From: DASTPP01 sp035762175
GTDB taxonomy: Bacteria > Myxococcota_A > Polyangia > Polyangiales > Polyangiaceae
Reading direction: 5' to 3'
DNA length: 22,198 nucleotides
Assembly: GCA_035762175.1 (NCBI GenBank)
Contig: DASTPP010000052.1
Span: forward strand, 1 to 22,198
The position numbers were made by a program, and so were the translations under genes. Positions 8,965 through 14,626 of this stretch are shown in pieces. Position 1 is the stretch's first letter; each line of letters opens with the position of its first letter. The notes below the pieces were generated by a model. The model had not been told where the DNA came from. It searched no databases and saw only the letters and a program-made list of their open reading frames with translations.

Positions 8965-9545
8965 GCTCGCGCGGCTTCGTCGTCGGGCACGAGCGAGTAC
9001 ACGAGAATGTCGCAGAGCTCGCCGGTGGGCTCGCGGTCGTAGTTGCGCAGCCGGCCCTCGAGGGTGAACCCGCAGCGCAGGGCGACGCGCTGGCTGGCCT
9101 CGTTGCGGTGGCTGCAGTGAATCTCGACCCGCTGCGCGCCCAGCCGCCCGAAGGCGAGCCGGCTGAGCGCCCGCACCGCCTCGGCGGCGTACCCCTGGCC
9201 CTGGCACGAGCGGCGCACCCAGTACCCCGTCTCGAAGCGCGGCACCGGCCAGCTCATTCGCGTCAGGCCCGTGCAGCCCACGAAGCGCTGGCCATCGGCG
9301 AGAAAGATGAGCAGGGGCAGGTCCGTCCGCAGGATGAAATTCGCGCGGAACGTGCGCGCGAGCTCTTCGGACGCGGCGAGCGTGGGGCGCTCGCGGGCCC
9401 AGGGCATCCAGCGGCTCAGCGAGTCCCAGGTTTCGAGGACGGCTTCGTTCAGCGCCGCCCCGTCGCCGGGCGCCGCCGGGCGAATCAGCAGCCGCTCGGT
9501 GGTGATGGCCTCGGGCAAGTCGATCAAGAGGGGCGAGCCGCTCAT
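8949..9545 (-). CDS. GNAT N-acetyltransferase, RimJ/RimL type
   Basis: 198 residues. Predicted to move an acetyl group from acetyl-CoA to an amine, as in the RimJ/RimL/PF13302 group that acetylates protein N-termini or small amines. ITTERLLIRPAAPGDGAAL (14-32) is the family N-terminal signature; RRSCQGQGYAAEAV (111-124) is motif A, with Q/R-x-x-G-x-G/A contacting the pyrophosphate of CoA; HRNEASQRVALRCGFTLEG (146-164) is the C-terminal motif B. I start at the ATG complementary to 9543-9545 because the upstream open frame (to 9737) is low-complexity and overlaps degenerate repeats; GGTGG lies just before this start. The C-terminal tail DDEAARALAAT is encoded by the 24-bp repeat. Substrate unknown. 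Confidence 0.9.
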   Translation of the reverse strand: MSGSPLLIDLPEAITTERLLIRPAAPGDGAALNEAVLETWDSLSRWMPWARERPTLAASEELARTFRANFILRTDLPLLIFLADGQRFVGCTGLTRMSWPVPRFETGYWVRRSCQGQGYAAEAVRALSRLAFGRLGAQRVEIHCSHRNEASQRVALRCGFTLEGRLRNYDREPTGELCDILVYSLVPDDEAARALAAT

Positions 9546-9663
9546 GCCACCGGGGTTACCACCGGCCCCGCCCCATGCCCAGCCGCGCCCGCCCGCCGGC
9601 CCGACGTCACCCTCGGCGGGAGCACCACGCTGCCCCCCCGAACGACGTCGCCCCGGGCGGGGC

Positions 9664-9996
9664 GGCAGATCGACCACCCCGAAGGCAGCATCGCCCGGCG
9701 AAGGGCGGGTCACCCCCGAACGCACCATAAATGGCACTTTCGGGGCACACCAACCGCCTCAAGGTAATATCGATGTTAGCGATTAGGGTGGCTACCCGCC
9801 CAAGAGATAACATCAGCGGTAGCAACTTGGCAGATCGACCACGCCTTACGCAACACAAATGGTACGAAAACTCGATCGTAACACGCCGAATGTACTAGCT
9901 TCGTTAGCGACATGGCAGATCAATCACGCTGAAGGTAACATCGACATTATCGAATCGGTAGGTCGGCGCCGTCGAAAGTGACATTAATGTCATTAT
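9664..9996. repeat. Degenerate ~83-bp tandem repeat
   Basis: Related segments begin at about 9664, 9746, 9829 and 9914. The best conserved part is GGCAGATC(G/A)A(C/T)CAC at 9664, 9829 and 9914, followed in copies 1, 2 and 4 by an element like C-GAAGGTAACATCGA (9680, 9760 and 9930 regions). Copies 3 and 1 share the left half, copies 2 and 4 the right half, so the units have diverged strongly. On the minus strand copy 1 reads AAFGVVDLPP and copy 4 reads VTFSVIDLP, so the repeat may derive from coding sequence, although the ~83-bp period is not a multiple of three. Confidence 0.6.
9979..9992. promoter_or_regulatory. 14-bp perfect palindrome TGACATTAATGTCA
   Basis: TGACATTAATGTCA is an exact dyad with a TTAA centre in otherwise high-GC DNA. 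Size and symmetry fit a dimeric regulator site (the TGAC/GTCA half-sites resemble several families), but it lies 39 bases downstream of the stop of the DUF4087-like gene and over 400 bases upstream of the acetyltransferase start, so its target is unclear. Confidence 0.4.
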
Positions 9997-10030
9997 CGGG
10001 CCCGGGTCGCCCCCGGCGGGCAACGTCGCT

Positions 10031-10483
10031 TCAGCGCGCCGACCCGGGCTCTTTCAGCGCCGGGTCGGCGCGGCACGCCGAGAGCTCGAGCGGCCGCGCG
10101 CTCGCGATCTTCCGCACGCGCTTCTTCGCACGGTCGACCGAGACGTGCATGCACGCGCAGCCGTAGCCGTAGCTGCCGCCGTTCGTGTGCACCCACTGCC
10201 GGCGCTTGAACGCCGGCGGCCAGTCGCCATCAGCGTGATACCCGCCCTGCATGCTGATGAGCCACTCGCCGTCGCGGTCGGTCAGCCACGCGTTCGCGGG
10301 CGTCGGGTTTTCGAACCACCCGCAGCGAGTCTCGAAGGTCGGGGCGGCATACCCTTGCGGGACGCCCCCGCCAGGCCCAACGAAGGAGGCCGCCGCGAAG
10401 GCGACGAGGGCGCAGGCGATCAGCCTGGCTGGCGCATGACGCGCCTTGCGTAGGGGGCTTCGATCGGCAGACAGAGCGCTCAC
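10031..10483 (-). CDS. Exported DUF4087-like protein
   Basis: 150 residues. A signal peptide is predicted (hydrophobic ARLIACALVAFAAASFVG, about 18-36). The mature part matches what I recall of DUF4087: RCGWFENPTPANAWLTDRDG, EWLISMQGGYHADGDWP, WVHTNGGSYGYGCACMHV, LSACRADPAL. Conserved cysteines (RCGW, YGCAC, SACR) suggest periplasmic disulfides or ligand binding. Function is unknown. The first codon is GTG (complement of 10481-10483); no in-frame ATG precedes the signal core and no strong Shine-Dalgarno is visible, so the exact start is uncertain. Confidence 0.82.
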   Translation of the reverse strand: MSALSADRSPLRKARHAPARLIACALVAFAAASFVGPGGGVPQGYAAPTFETRCGWFENPTPANAWLTDRDGEWLISMQGGYHADGDWPPAFKRRQWVHTNGGSYGYGCACMHVSVDRAKKRVRKIASARPLELSACRADPALKEPGSAR

Positions 10484-10712
10484 GCCCGACCCGACGGCCA
10501 GGCGTCGCCCGACTCAGCGCCCGGGGCCCCCGATGTCGCGCCCGCCGCCTCGGCCATCGAGCGTGCCCGCCCGCGAAGACCAGGGCGAGCACGCGGGGCC
10601 CTTCGAGGGCGGCCGCCCTTCGAGGCGCTCATCCAAGCGGCCGGTGACCTTGCACGGACGGCGCGGCCCCCGACCCGAAGAGGGTATTTCAACACGATCG
10701 GTCGAGCACCGC

Positions 10713-10782
10713 CCGAACCGCCCAGGCCGAACCGCCCAGGCCGAACCGCCCGGACCGAACCGCCCGGACCGAACCGCCTGGA
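10713..10782. repeat. 14-bp tandem repeat, five copies
   Basis: CCGAACCGCCCAGG or CCGAACCGCCCGGA is repeated at 10713, 10727, 10741, 10755 and 10769 without spacers. The array ends at 10782, the base before the stop codon (10783-10785) of the minus-strand lipoprotein gene, so it forms that gene's immediate 3' untranslated sequence. Most of the rest of the 10484-10712 interval shows no gene. Confidence 0.9.
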
Positions 10783-11370
10783 TCAGGGCGGCGGCTTGAC
10801 GCCGAGCACCTCGTTGACGGCCCCGTCGGTGCGCTGCGAGCTCGCGACGATGGCCTCGTAGATGGCGTCGCCCGCGAGGCCCTTCTTCTTCTGGTGCTCG
10901 ACGAGCTGCTCGAACGAGGGGCCGTCGGGGCGTCCGTACTTCTGCTCGTCGCGCGCGCGGAGGCCCTCGACCTCGCGCCGATCGCTCATCATGGCCCGGC
11001 CGATCAGGCGCGCGTCCCGCCGCGTCTGGTACGCCTTGCGGGCGCGCGCCTCGGCCCCCTCGCCCCCCTGCTGGCGCCGCTCGTCGTCGCCGCGAATGGC
11101 GCGGATGAGGCGCAGGTAGTGCTCTCGAATCTCGACGTTGGTCCACGAGACGCCTTGCGCTCGCAGCGCCTCGGCCTGCTCGACCGAGGCGGGCAGCGGC
11201 TTCGCGCCGGGGTCGGGCGCCGCCGCGCGCGGGGCCTCGGAGGCGGCCGGAGGCGCCGAGGCCGGCGGGGCGGCGGGCGCGGGGCCGGCGGCGGGCGGGG
11301 CGCCGCAGGCGATCAGCGCCGCCAGCAGCAGGCCCGACGCCCGGGCGTAGAACGAGCGAGGTCGCTTCAT
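10783..11370 (-). CDS. Lipoprotein with helical, charged mature domain
   Basis: 195 residues. Signal peptide MKRPRSFYARASGLLLAALIAC with predicted lipidated Cys22, then a Pro/Ala-rich spacer to about residue 65. The mature domain (about 66-195) is helical and highly charged: EQAEALRAQGVSWTNVEIRE, HYLRLIRAIRGDDERRQQGG, EARARKAYQTRRDARLIGRA, REVEGLRARDEQKYGRPDGP, FEQLVEHQKKKGLAGDAIYE. It ends AVNEVLGVKPPP. I do not recognise a family. The ATG at 11368-11370 has GTGAGG just upstream; a start eight codons earlier (11394) would lengthen the n-region unnecessarily. It lies downstream of the M14 peptidase gene on the same strand only in map order: its own start is 27 bases before the peptidase stop codon, so co-transcription is likely. 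Confidence 0.8.
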   Translation of the reverse strand: MKRPRSFYARASGLLLAALIACGAPPAAGPAPAAPPASAPPAASEAPRAAAPDPGAKPLPASVEQAEALRAQGVSWTNVEIREHYLRLIRAIRGDDERRQQGGEGAEARARKAYQTRRDARLIGRAMMSDRREVEGLRARDEQKYGRPDGPSFEQLVEHQKKKGLAGDAIYEAIVASSQRTDGAVNEVLGVKPPP

Positions 11371-11397
11371 GGCCTCACCCCGACGCGACGACAAAGC

Positions 11398-12519
11398 CTA
11401 GCGCAGGGCGTCGGCGACATCGTAGGCGCTTTCGATCAGGGCGCGCCCGAGGTCCATCGAGCGCTGGGGCGACCAGCCCGCGCGCGAGGGCCGGTCGGCG
11501 TTGTCTTTGAAGGGCATCTCGAGCGTGAACGAGAGGCAGTCGAAGGCCTCGCCGACGAAGTTGGCGGCCGTCCGCCGGTCGCCCTCGCCGGGCGGGTCGG
11601 GCGCGTAGCCATGCTCGCGCTGAAAGTCGGGGCTACGTTGCAGGAGGCTCTCGGAGAAGCGATCTTCGAGCGCGGCGAGCCGGTCGGTGTAGCCCGGGTT
11701 GCCCTCGCAGCCGGCGACGAACACATAGGGGATGCGCTCGTCGCCGTGCACGTCGAGGAAGAGATCGACGCCCGTCGCGAGCATGGCGCCGCGCACGCCG
11801 AGCACCTCGGGGCTCTCGCCTTCGCTCGGGTCGGCCCAGGCGCGGTTCAGGTCGGTGCCGGCGGCGTTGGCGCGCTGGTTGCCGAGGGCGGCGCCGTCCG
11901 GGTTGAGGTTGGGCACGACGTAGAAGGCGGCCCGCTCGAGCAGCGCGGCGACGAGAGCGTCGCCCGGGTCGAGCAGCCGCCCGAGCAGCCCCTCGGCGAG
12001 CCACTCGGCCATGGCCTCGCCCGAGTGCTGGCGCGCGACGACCCAGATCTTGAGCTCGGCGTCGTCGTCGCCCACGACGACGAGGTTCACCTCGCGCCCC
12101 TGCAGCCCCGCGGCGACGGGCCCCACGCGCGCCCGCGGCGAGCGCCGCGCCGCCCGCAGCAGGCGCTCGCGCCGGGCCGCCGGGTACGGGGCGAAGTAGG
12201 CGTAGTAGACGTCGGGCCGCGCCGGCGCGTGCCGGATGGCGAGCGTCTCGCCGTCGAAGCGGGTCGGCACCCGGAACCAGCGCGCGAGGTCGTACGACGC
12301 GAAGGCCCGGTAGTCGCGAAACCCCTCGGCGAAGGTCGCCTCGCCCGCGTTGACCACGCGCAGCGAGCAGCCCGAGCGCGGGGCGCCGCGCACGCGGAAG
12401 TGGAACCACTGCAGGAACGGCGCGGCGGTGTCGGGCCGCAGCGCGAGCTCGATCTCGCCGCGGCGCGCCCGGCCCAGCACGACGATGCTGCCGCCCTCGA
12501 AGTCGTCATCGACGATCAT
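11398..12519 (-). CDS. M14 zinc carboxypeptidase, cytosolic-carboxypeptidase-like
   Basis: 373 residues. Predicted zinc metallopeptidase releasing C-terminal residues. Residues about 1-120 form the beta-sandwich N-domain typical of the CCP/M14B group (MIVDDDFEGGSI, FLQWFHFRVRGA, YYAYFAPYP). The catalytic domain holds the zinc ligands H165 and E168 in RQHSGEAMAE and H258 in LDVHGDE, the substrate-binding NR pair in TDLNRAW (225-226), NLNPDGA (204-210), and the catalytic glutamate in FTLEMPFKDN (E334). No signal peptide, so cytoplasmic. Bacterial CCP-like enzymes have few proven substrates; removal of C-terminal acidic residues is the eukaryotic precedent. The reading frame is open far upstream, but similarity begins at this ATG; a GGGTATACCC palindrome lies 7 bases before it. 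It is divergent from the caspase-CHAT genes. Confidence 0.92.
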   Translation of the reverse strand: MIVDDDFEGGSIVVLGRARRGEIELALRPDTAAPFLQWFHFRVRGAPRSGCSLRVVNAGEATFAEGFRDYRAFASYDLARWFRVPTRFDGETLAIRHAPARPDVYYAYFAPYPAARRERLLRAARRSPRARVGPVAAGLQGREVNLVVVGDDDAELKIWVVARQHSGEAMAEWLAEGLLGRLLDPGDALVAALLERAAFYVVPNLNPDGAALGNQRANAAGTDLNRAWADPSEGESPEVLGVRGAMLATGVDLFLDVHGDERIPYVFVAGCEGNPGYTDRLAALEDRFSESLLQRSPDFQREHGYAPDPPGEGDRRTAANFVGEAFDCLSFTLEMPFKDNADRPSRAGWSPQRSMDLGRALIESAYDVADALR

Positions 12520-12786
12520 GGGCGGGGGTATACCCGCTCGCCCCCCCCGCCGCACGGCGCCCCCCGCGCGGGCCCGCCGCACGGCGCCCCCCCCGCGCGG
12601 GCCCGCCGCCCGGGCCGGCGCGGACGAATTCGTGTCGTCGTCCCCGGGGGCGCCTCGTCCTAATCGGCAGAGCGGCAGGGGGGAGCGAAGGGGGCAAGGC
12701 GGGGCGGAGCGCCCCGGCGCCCGGGCCGGGGGCCCGCGGCGGGGCCGGCCTTCGCGACCGCGCCGGGCTCGAAAGGGAGCACGTCC
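12520..12786. promoter_or_regulatory. Divergent intergenic region, M14 gene versus caspase cluster
   Basis: 267 bases between divergent genes. Contents: GGGTATACCC perfect palindrome (12526-12535) next to the M14 start; two tandem units of about 27 bp starting at 12547 and 12574 (core CCGCCGCACGGCGCC) with a third partial copy at about 12603; ACGAATTCGT perfect palindrome (12624-12633). A clear AAGGGAG ribosome-binding site precedes the ATG at 12787. No convincing -35/-10 pair is visible. Confidence 0.45.
12547..12602. repeat. Two ~27-bp tandem units, Pro-codon-like
   Basis: CCGCCGCACGGCGCC followed by a C-run and GCGCGGGC occurs at 12547-12573 and again from 12574 with two extra C residues. 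Probably a slippage-prone minisatellite in the divergent promoter region. Confidence 0.75.
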
Positions 12787-13458
12787 ATGGTCATCTATCT
12801 CGTTAAGAATGGCACGAGCATCACCAAGCGCTTCAGCCTCTTGGACAAACAAGCGTACTTCTTCGGCGGCCCCGTCCGGCTCGAAGAGCGCCCCGACAAC
12901 GGCCCGCGCTCGGCCTTCCTGGCCGCCAACGAGGAGACCGAGGCGACCTTCATCTCGAACCTCATGAGCAACACGACGGACGCGATCGCCACGTCGTACC
13001 AGGAGGCGTCCGGCAAGGACCCTTGGCCGACGCCGCCGGCCCTGGGCAAGGCCCCCGCCGCCGACACGAGCGGGATCGTCACCAAGGCCGACGCGGAGTC
13101 GGCGCTGCAGGGCACGGCGAACGACGATCTGGCCTACCGGCGCATCGCGATCGACGACCAGTCGAGCCCGCCGACGTCGGTCACGGTCGACCTGACCGGC
13201 CGCGAGGTCTTCGTCTTCCAGGGCGTCGTCGCCTTCCCGGCCGGCCACTCGCTGCTGCTCGTCATCGCCGACAGCGAGGCGTCGAACGTCAGCGGCTGGG
13301 CGTCGTCCTCGGGCCTGACCTTCACCGAGCTCTTCGACAGCACGAGCGGCGAGCCCAACTACCCGGACCCGGACGATCTGGTGACCCAAACGCCCTTCGC
13401 GGGCGCGGGCGCCGCCCCGGCCCCGCCGCTGCGCGCGACGGGCACGGGCGGGGCCTGA
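12787..13458 (+). CDS. Unknown protein in operon with caspase-like peptidase
   Basis: 223 residues, no signal peptide or membrane segment. I do not recognise the family. Visible parts: N-terminal VIYLVKNGTSITKRFSLLDK (about 2-21), an acidic middle with ATFISNLMSNTTDAIATSYQ, a linker GKAPAADTSGIVTKADAE, then a beta-rich segment SVTVDLTGREVFVFQGVVAF and HSLLLVIADSEASNVSGWAS, ending in a Pro/Ala/Gly tail. A strong AAGGGAG lies before the ATG, and the stop is 30 bases from the next start with its own G-rich ribosome-binding site, so it is very probably co-transcribed with the peptidase. Its position first in a peptidase operon makes it a candidate substrate, inhibitor or adaptor of that peptidase; this is inference from context only. 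Confidence 0.82.
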   Translation: MVIYLVKNGTSITKRFSLLDKQAYFFGGPVRLEERPDNGPRSAFLAANEETEATFISNLMSNTTDAIATSYQEASGKDPWPTPPALGKAPAADTSGIVTKADAESALQGTANDDLAYRRIAIDDQSSPPTSVTVDLTGREVFVFQGVVAFPAGHSLLLVIADSEASNVSGWASSSGLTFTELFDSTSGEPNYPDPDDLVTQTPFAGAGAAPAPPLRATGTGGA

Positions 13459-13488
13459 GGGCGCGGGCGGAGAGGGGGGGGTCACGCC

Positions 13489-14616
13489 ATGGCCAAGGGC
13501 AGGGCGTTGTGCGTGGGCGTCGACGAGGTGCGCCCCGCTTCGTTCGGCGACGACGGCTTCGGGGCCGCGTGCGCCCACGAGGACGCGGCCGACATGGCCG
13601 CCCTCGCGCGGTCGCGCGGCTTCGCGACGGTCGAGCTCTTGACGACGAAGGCGGGGCCGGGCGACCGGCCGACGCTCGCGTCGCTCGAGGCGCGGCTGGC
13701 CGACGCGGCCCGCGAGCTCGAGGGCGGCGACATGCTCCTCTTGACCTTCGCCGGCCACGGCACGGTCGTGGGGGGCGCGGGCGGCGCGGACGAGGCGTGG
13801 TGTCTCGAAGACGCCGTCCTCATCGACGACCACTTGACGGCGATGCTGGCCGAGTTCCGGCGCGACGTGCGCGTCTGGGTCATTTCGGATAGCTGCTACA
13901 GCGGCACCATGGTCGACCCGGTCGAGGCCGCGCGCGAGCGGGGGGGGCGGGGCGGCCCGCCGCCGGTCAGGGTGCTGCCCGGGGCCGGGGGCGGGGCGGC
14001 GGCCGAGCCCCGGCCGATCCTTTGGCGACGGCGGAGCGCGCCGGCGGCGCCGCGGCGCCGGGCCTTTGGCGCGAAGGGCGGCGGGGCGGCGATCGAGGCG
14101 GCGGTGCTCTGCCTGGGCGCCTGCCTCGACAAGGAGCAGACCCCGAGGATACCCCCCGCGAACCCCCGGCTGCCGCGCAAGACCTTCACGAAGGCGATGG
14201 TCGACTTGTGGGACGGGGGGAGCTATCCGGAGAGCTGCTGGGACTTCTGCCACGACGCCCTCGCCAAGTGGGTGCGCTCGGAGGCGCTGCGGCCGCGACC
14301 TTACTGGGTCGGCAGCGGCAAGGCGTTCGGGGGTCAGAAGCCCGCCTTTCCGCTCTTCCCCTCGCCGGCCGGGCGAACGCTGGCCAGGCGCACGGGCTTA
14401 AGCCCCTCGCCCCGCCCGAAAGGGCGAGGGGCGCACGGGCCGCGCGCCGCCCGCGAGGGCGCGCGGGCCGGGCGCGCCCCTCGGGGCGGCCCCCCGATCG
14501 GCGCGCGATTGCCCGCCCCGCCCGTCCGCGGTCGTACGAACTATGAACCCCATCGAGGGTGCTTCTTCGAGGTTCGAGCGGGGGGCCCGTTGACCGGCGT
14601 ACGAGCGCGCTGGTAG
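13489..14616 (+). CDS. Caspase-family (C14) cysteine peptidase
   Basis: Cytoplasmic orthocaspase/metacaspase-like enzyme. MAKGRALCVGVDEV is the first strand; the catalytic dyad is His90 in LLLTFAGHGT and Cys136 in WVISDSCYSG, both in the exact family setting. DEAWCLEDAVLIDDHL precedes the Cys. Residues about 150-195 form a Gly/Pro/Arg-rich loop like the variable linker where family members are cleaved. The p10-like part follows: AIEAAVLCLGACLDKEQTPR, KTFTKAMVDLWDGGSYPESC, and RPYWVGSGKAFGGQKPAFPL, which corresponds to the usual C-terminus. From about residue 291 the frame continues for 85 Arg/Gly/Pro-rich residues across a strong hairpin to a TAG at 14614-14616; this tail has no family counterpart, so the real end may be near 14360 or an indel may have removed the stop. 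Family members cut after Arg/Lys (metacaspase) or other residues; specificity here is unknown. Confidence 0.9.
   Translation: MAKGRALCVGVDEVRPASFGDDGFGAACAHEDAADMAALARSRGFATVELLTTKAGPGDRPTLASLEARLADAARELEGGDMLLLTFAGHGTVVGGAGGADEAWCLEDAVLIDDHLTAMLAEFRRDVRVWVISDSCYSGTMVDPVEAARERGGRGGPPPVRVLPGAGGGAAAEPRPILWRRRSAPAAPRRRAFGAKGGGAAIEAAVLCLGACLDKEQTPRIPPANPRLPRKTFTKAMVDLWDGGSYPESCWDFCHDALAKWVRSEALRPRPYWVGSGKAFGGQKPAFPLFPSPAGRTLARRTGLSPSPRPKGRGAHGPRAAREGARAGRAPRGGPPIGARLPAPPVRGRTNYEPHRGCFFEVRAGGPLTGVRARW
14394..14431 (+). terminator. Strong hairpin within the open caspase 3' extension
   Basis: GGGCTTAAGCCC (14394-14405) is a 12-bp palindrome, and CCCCTCGCCC (14403-14412) pairs perfectly with GGGCGAGGGG (14422-14431) across a nine-base loop. 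The two structures are mutually exclusive by three bases. There is no T-run. Position just after the conserved end of the peptidase suggests a transcript-end or processing hairpin rather than coding sequence. Confidence 0.4.
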
Positions 14617-14626
14617 CTGTGGTAGA

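Larger units (their letters stand above)
9546..10030. other. Intergenic AT-rich island between two minus-strand genes
   Basis: 485 bases with no convincing gene. From about 9720 to 10000 the base composition drops sharply: 9841-9900 is 28/60 G+C by hand count, against about 75% nearby. The stretch carries the ~83-bp degenerate repeats and a palindrome listed separately. It may contain the promoter of the acetyltransferase gene. Confidence 0.6.

Noticed and set aside
9546..9737. N-terminal extension of the acetyltransferase
   Set aside because: The GNAT signature begins at the internal Met; the extension is low-complexity and overlaps the degenerate repeat.
9607..9858. Minus-strand 83-aa frame in the AT-rich island
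   Set aside because: It reads through repeats of changing phase, has no family features and no ribosome-binding site.
12520..14253. Upstream extension of the M14 peptidase frame on the minus strand
   Set aside because: Family similarity starts at the ATG at 12519; the extension crosses the divergent promoter and the caspase operon in antisense and is Arg/Gly-rich.
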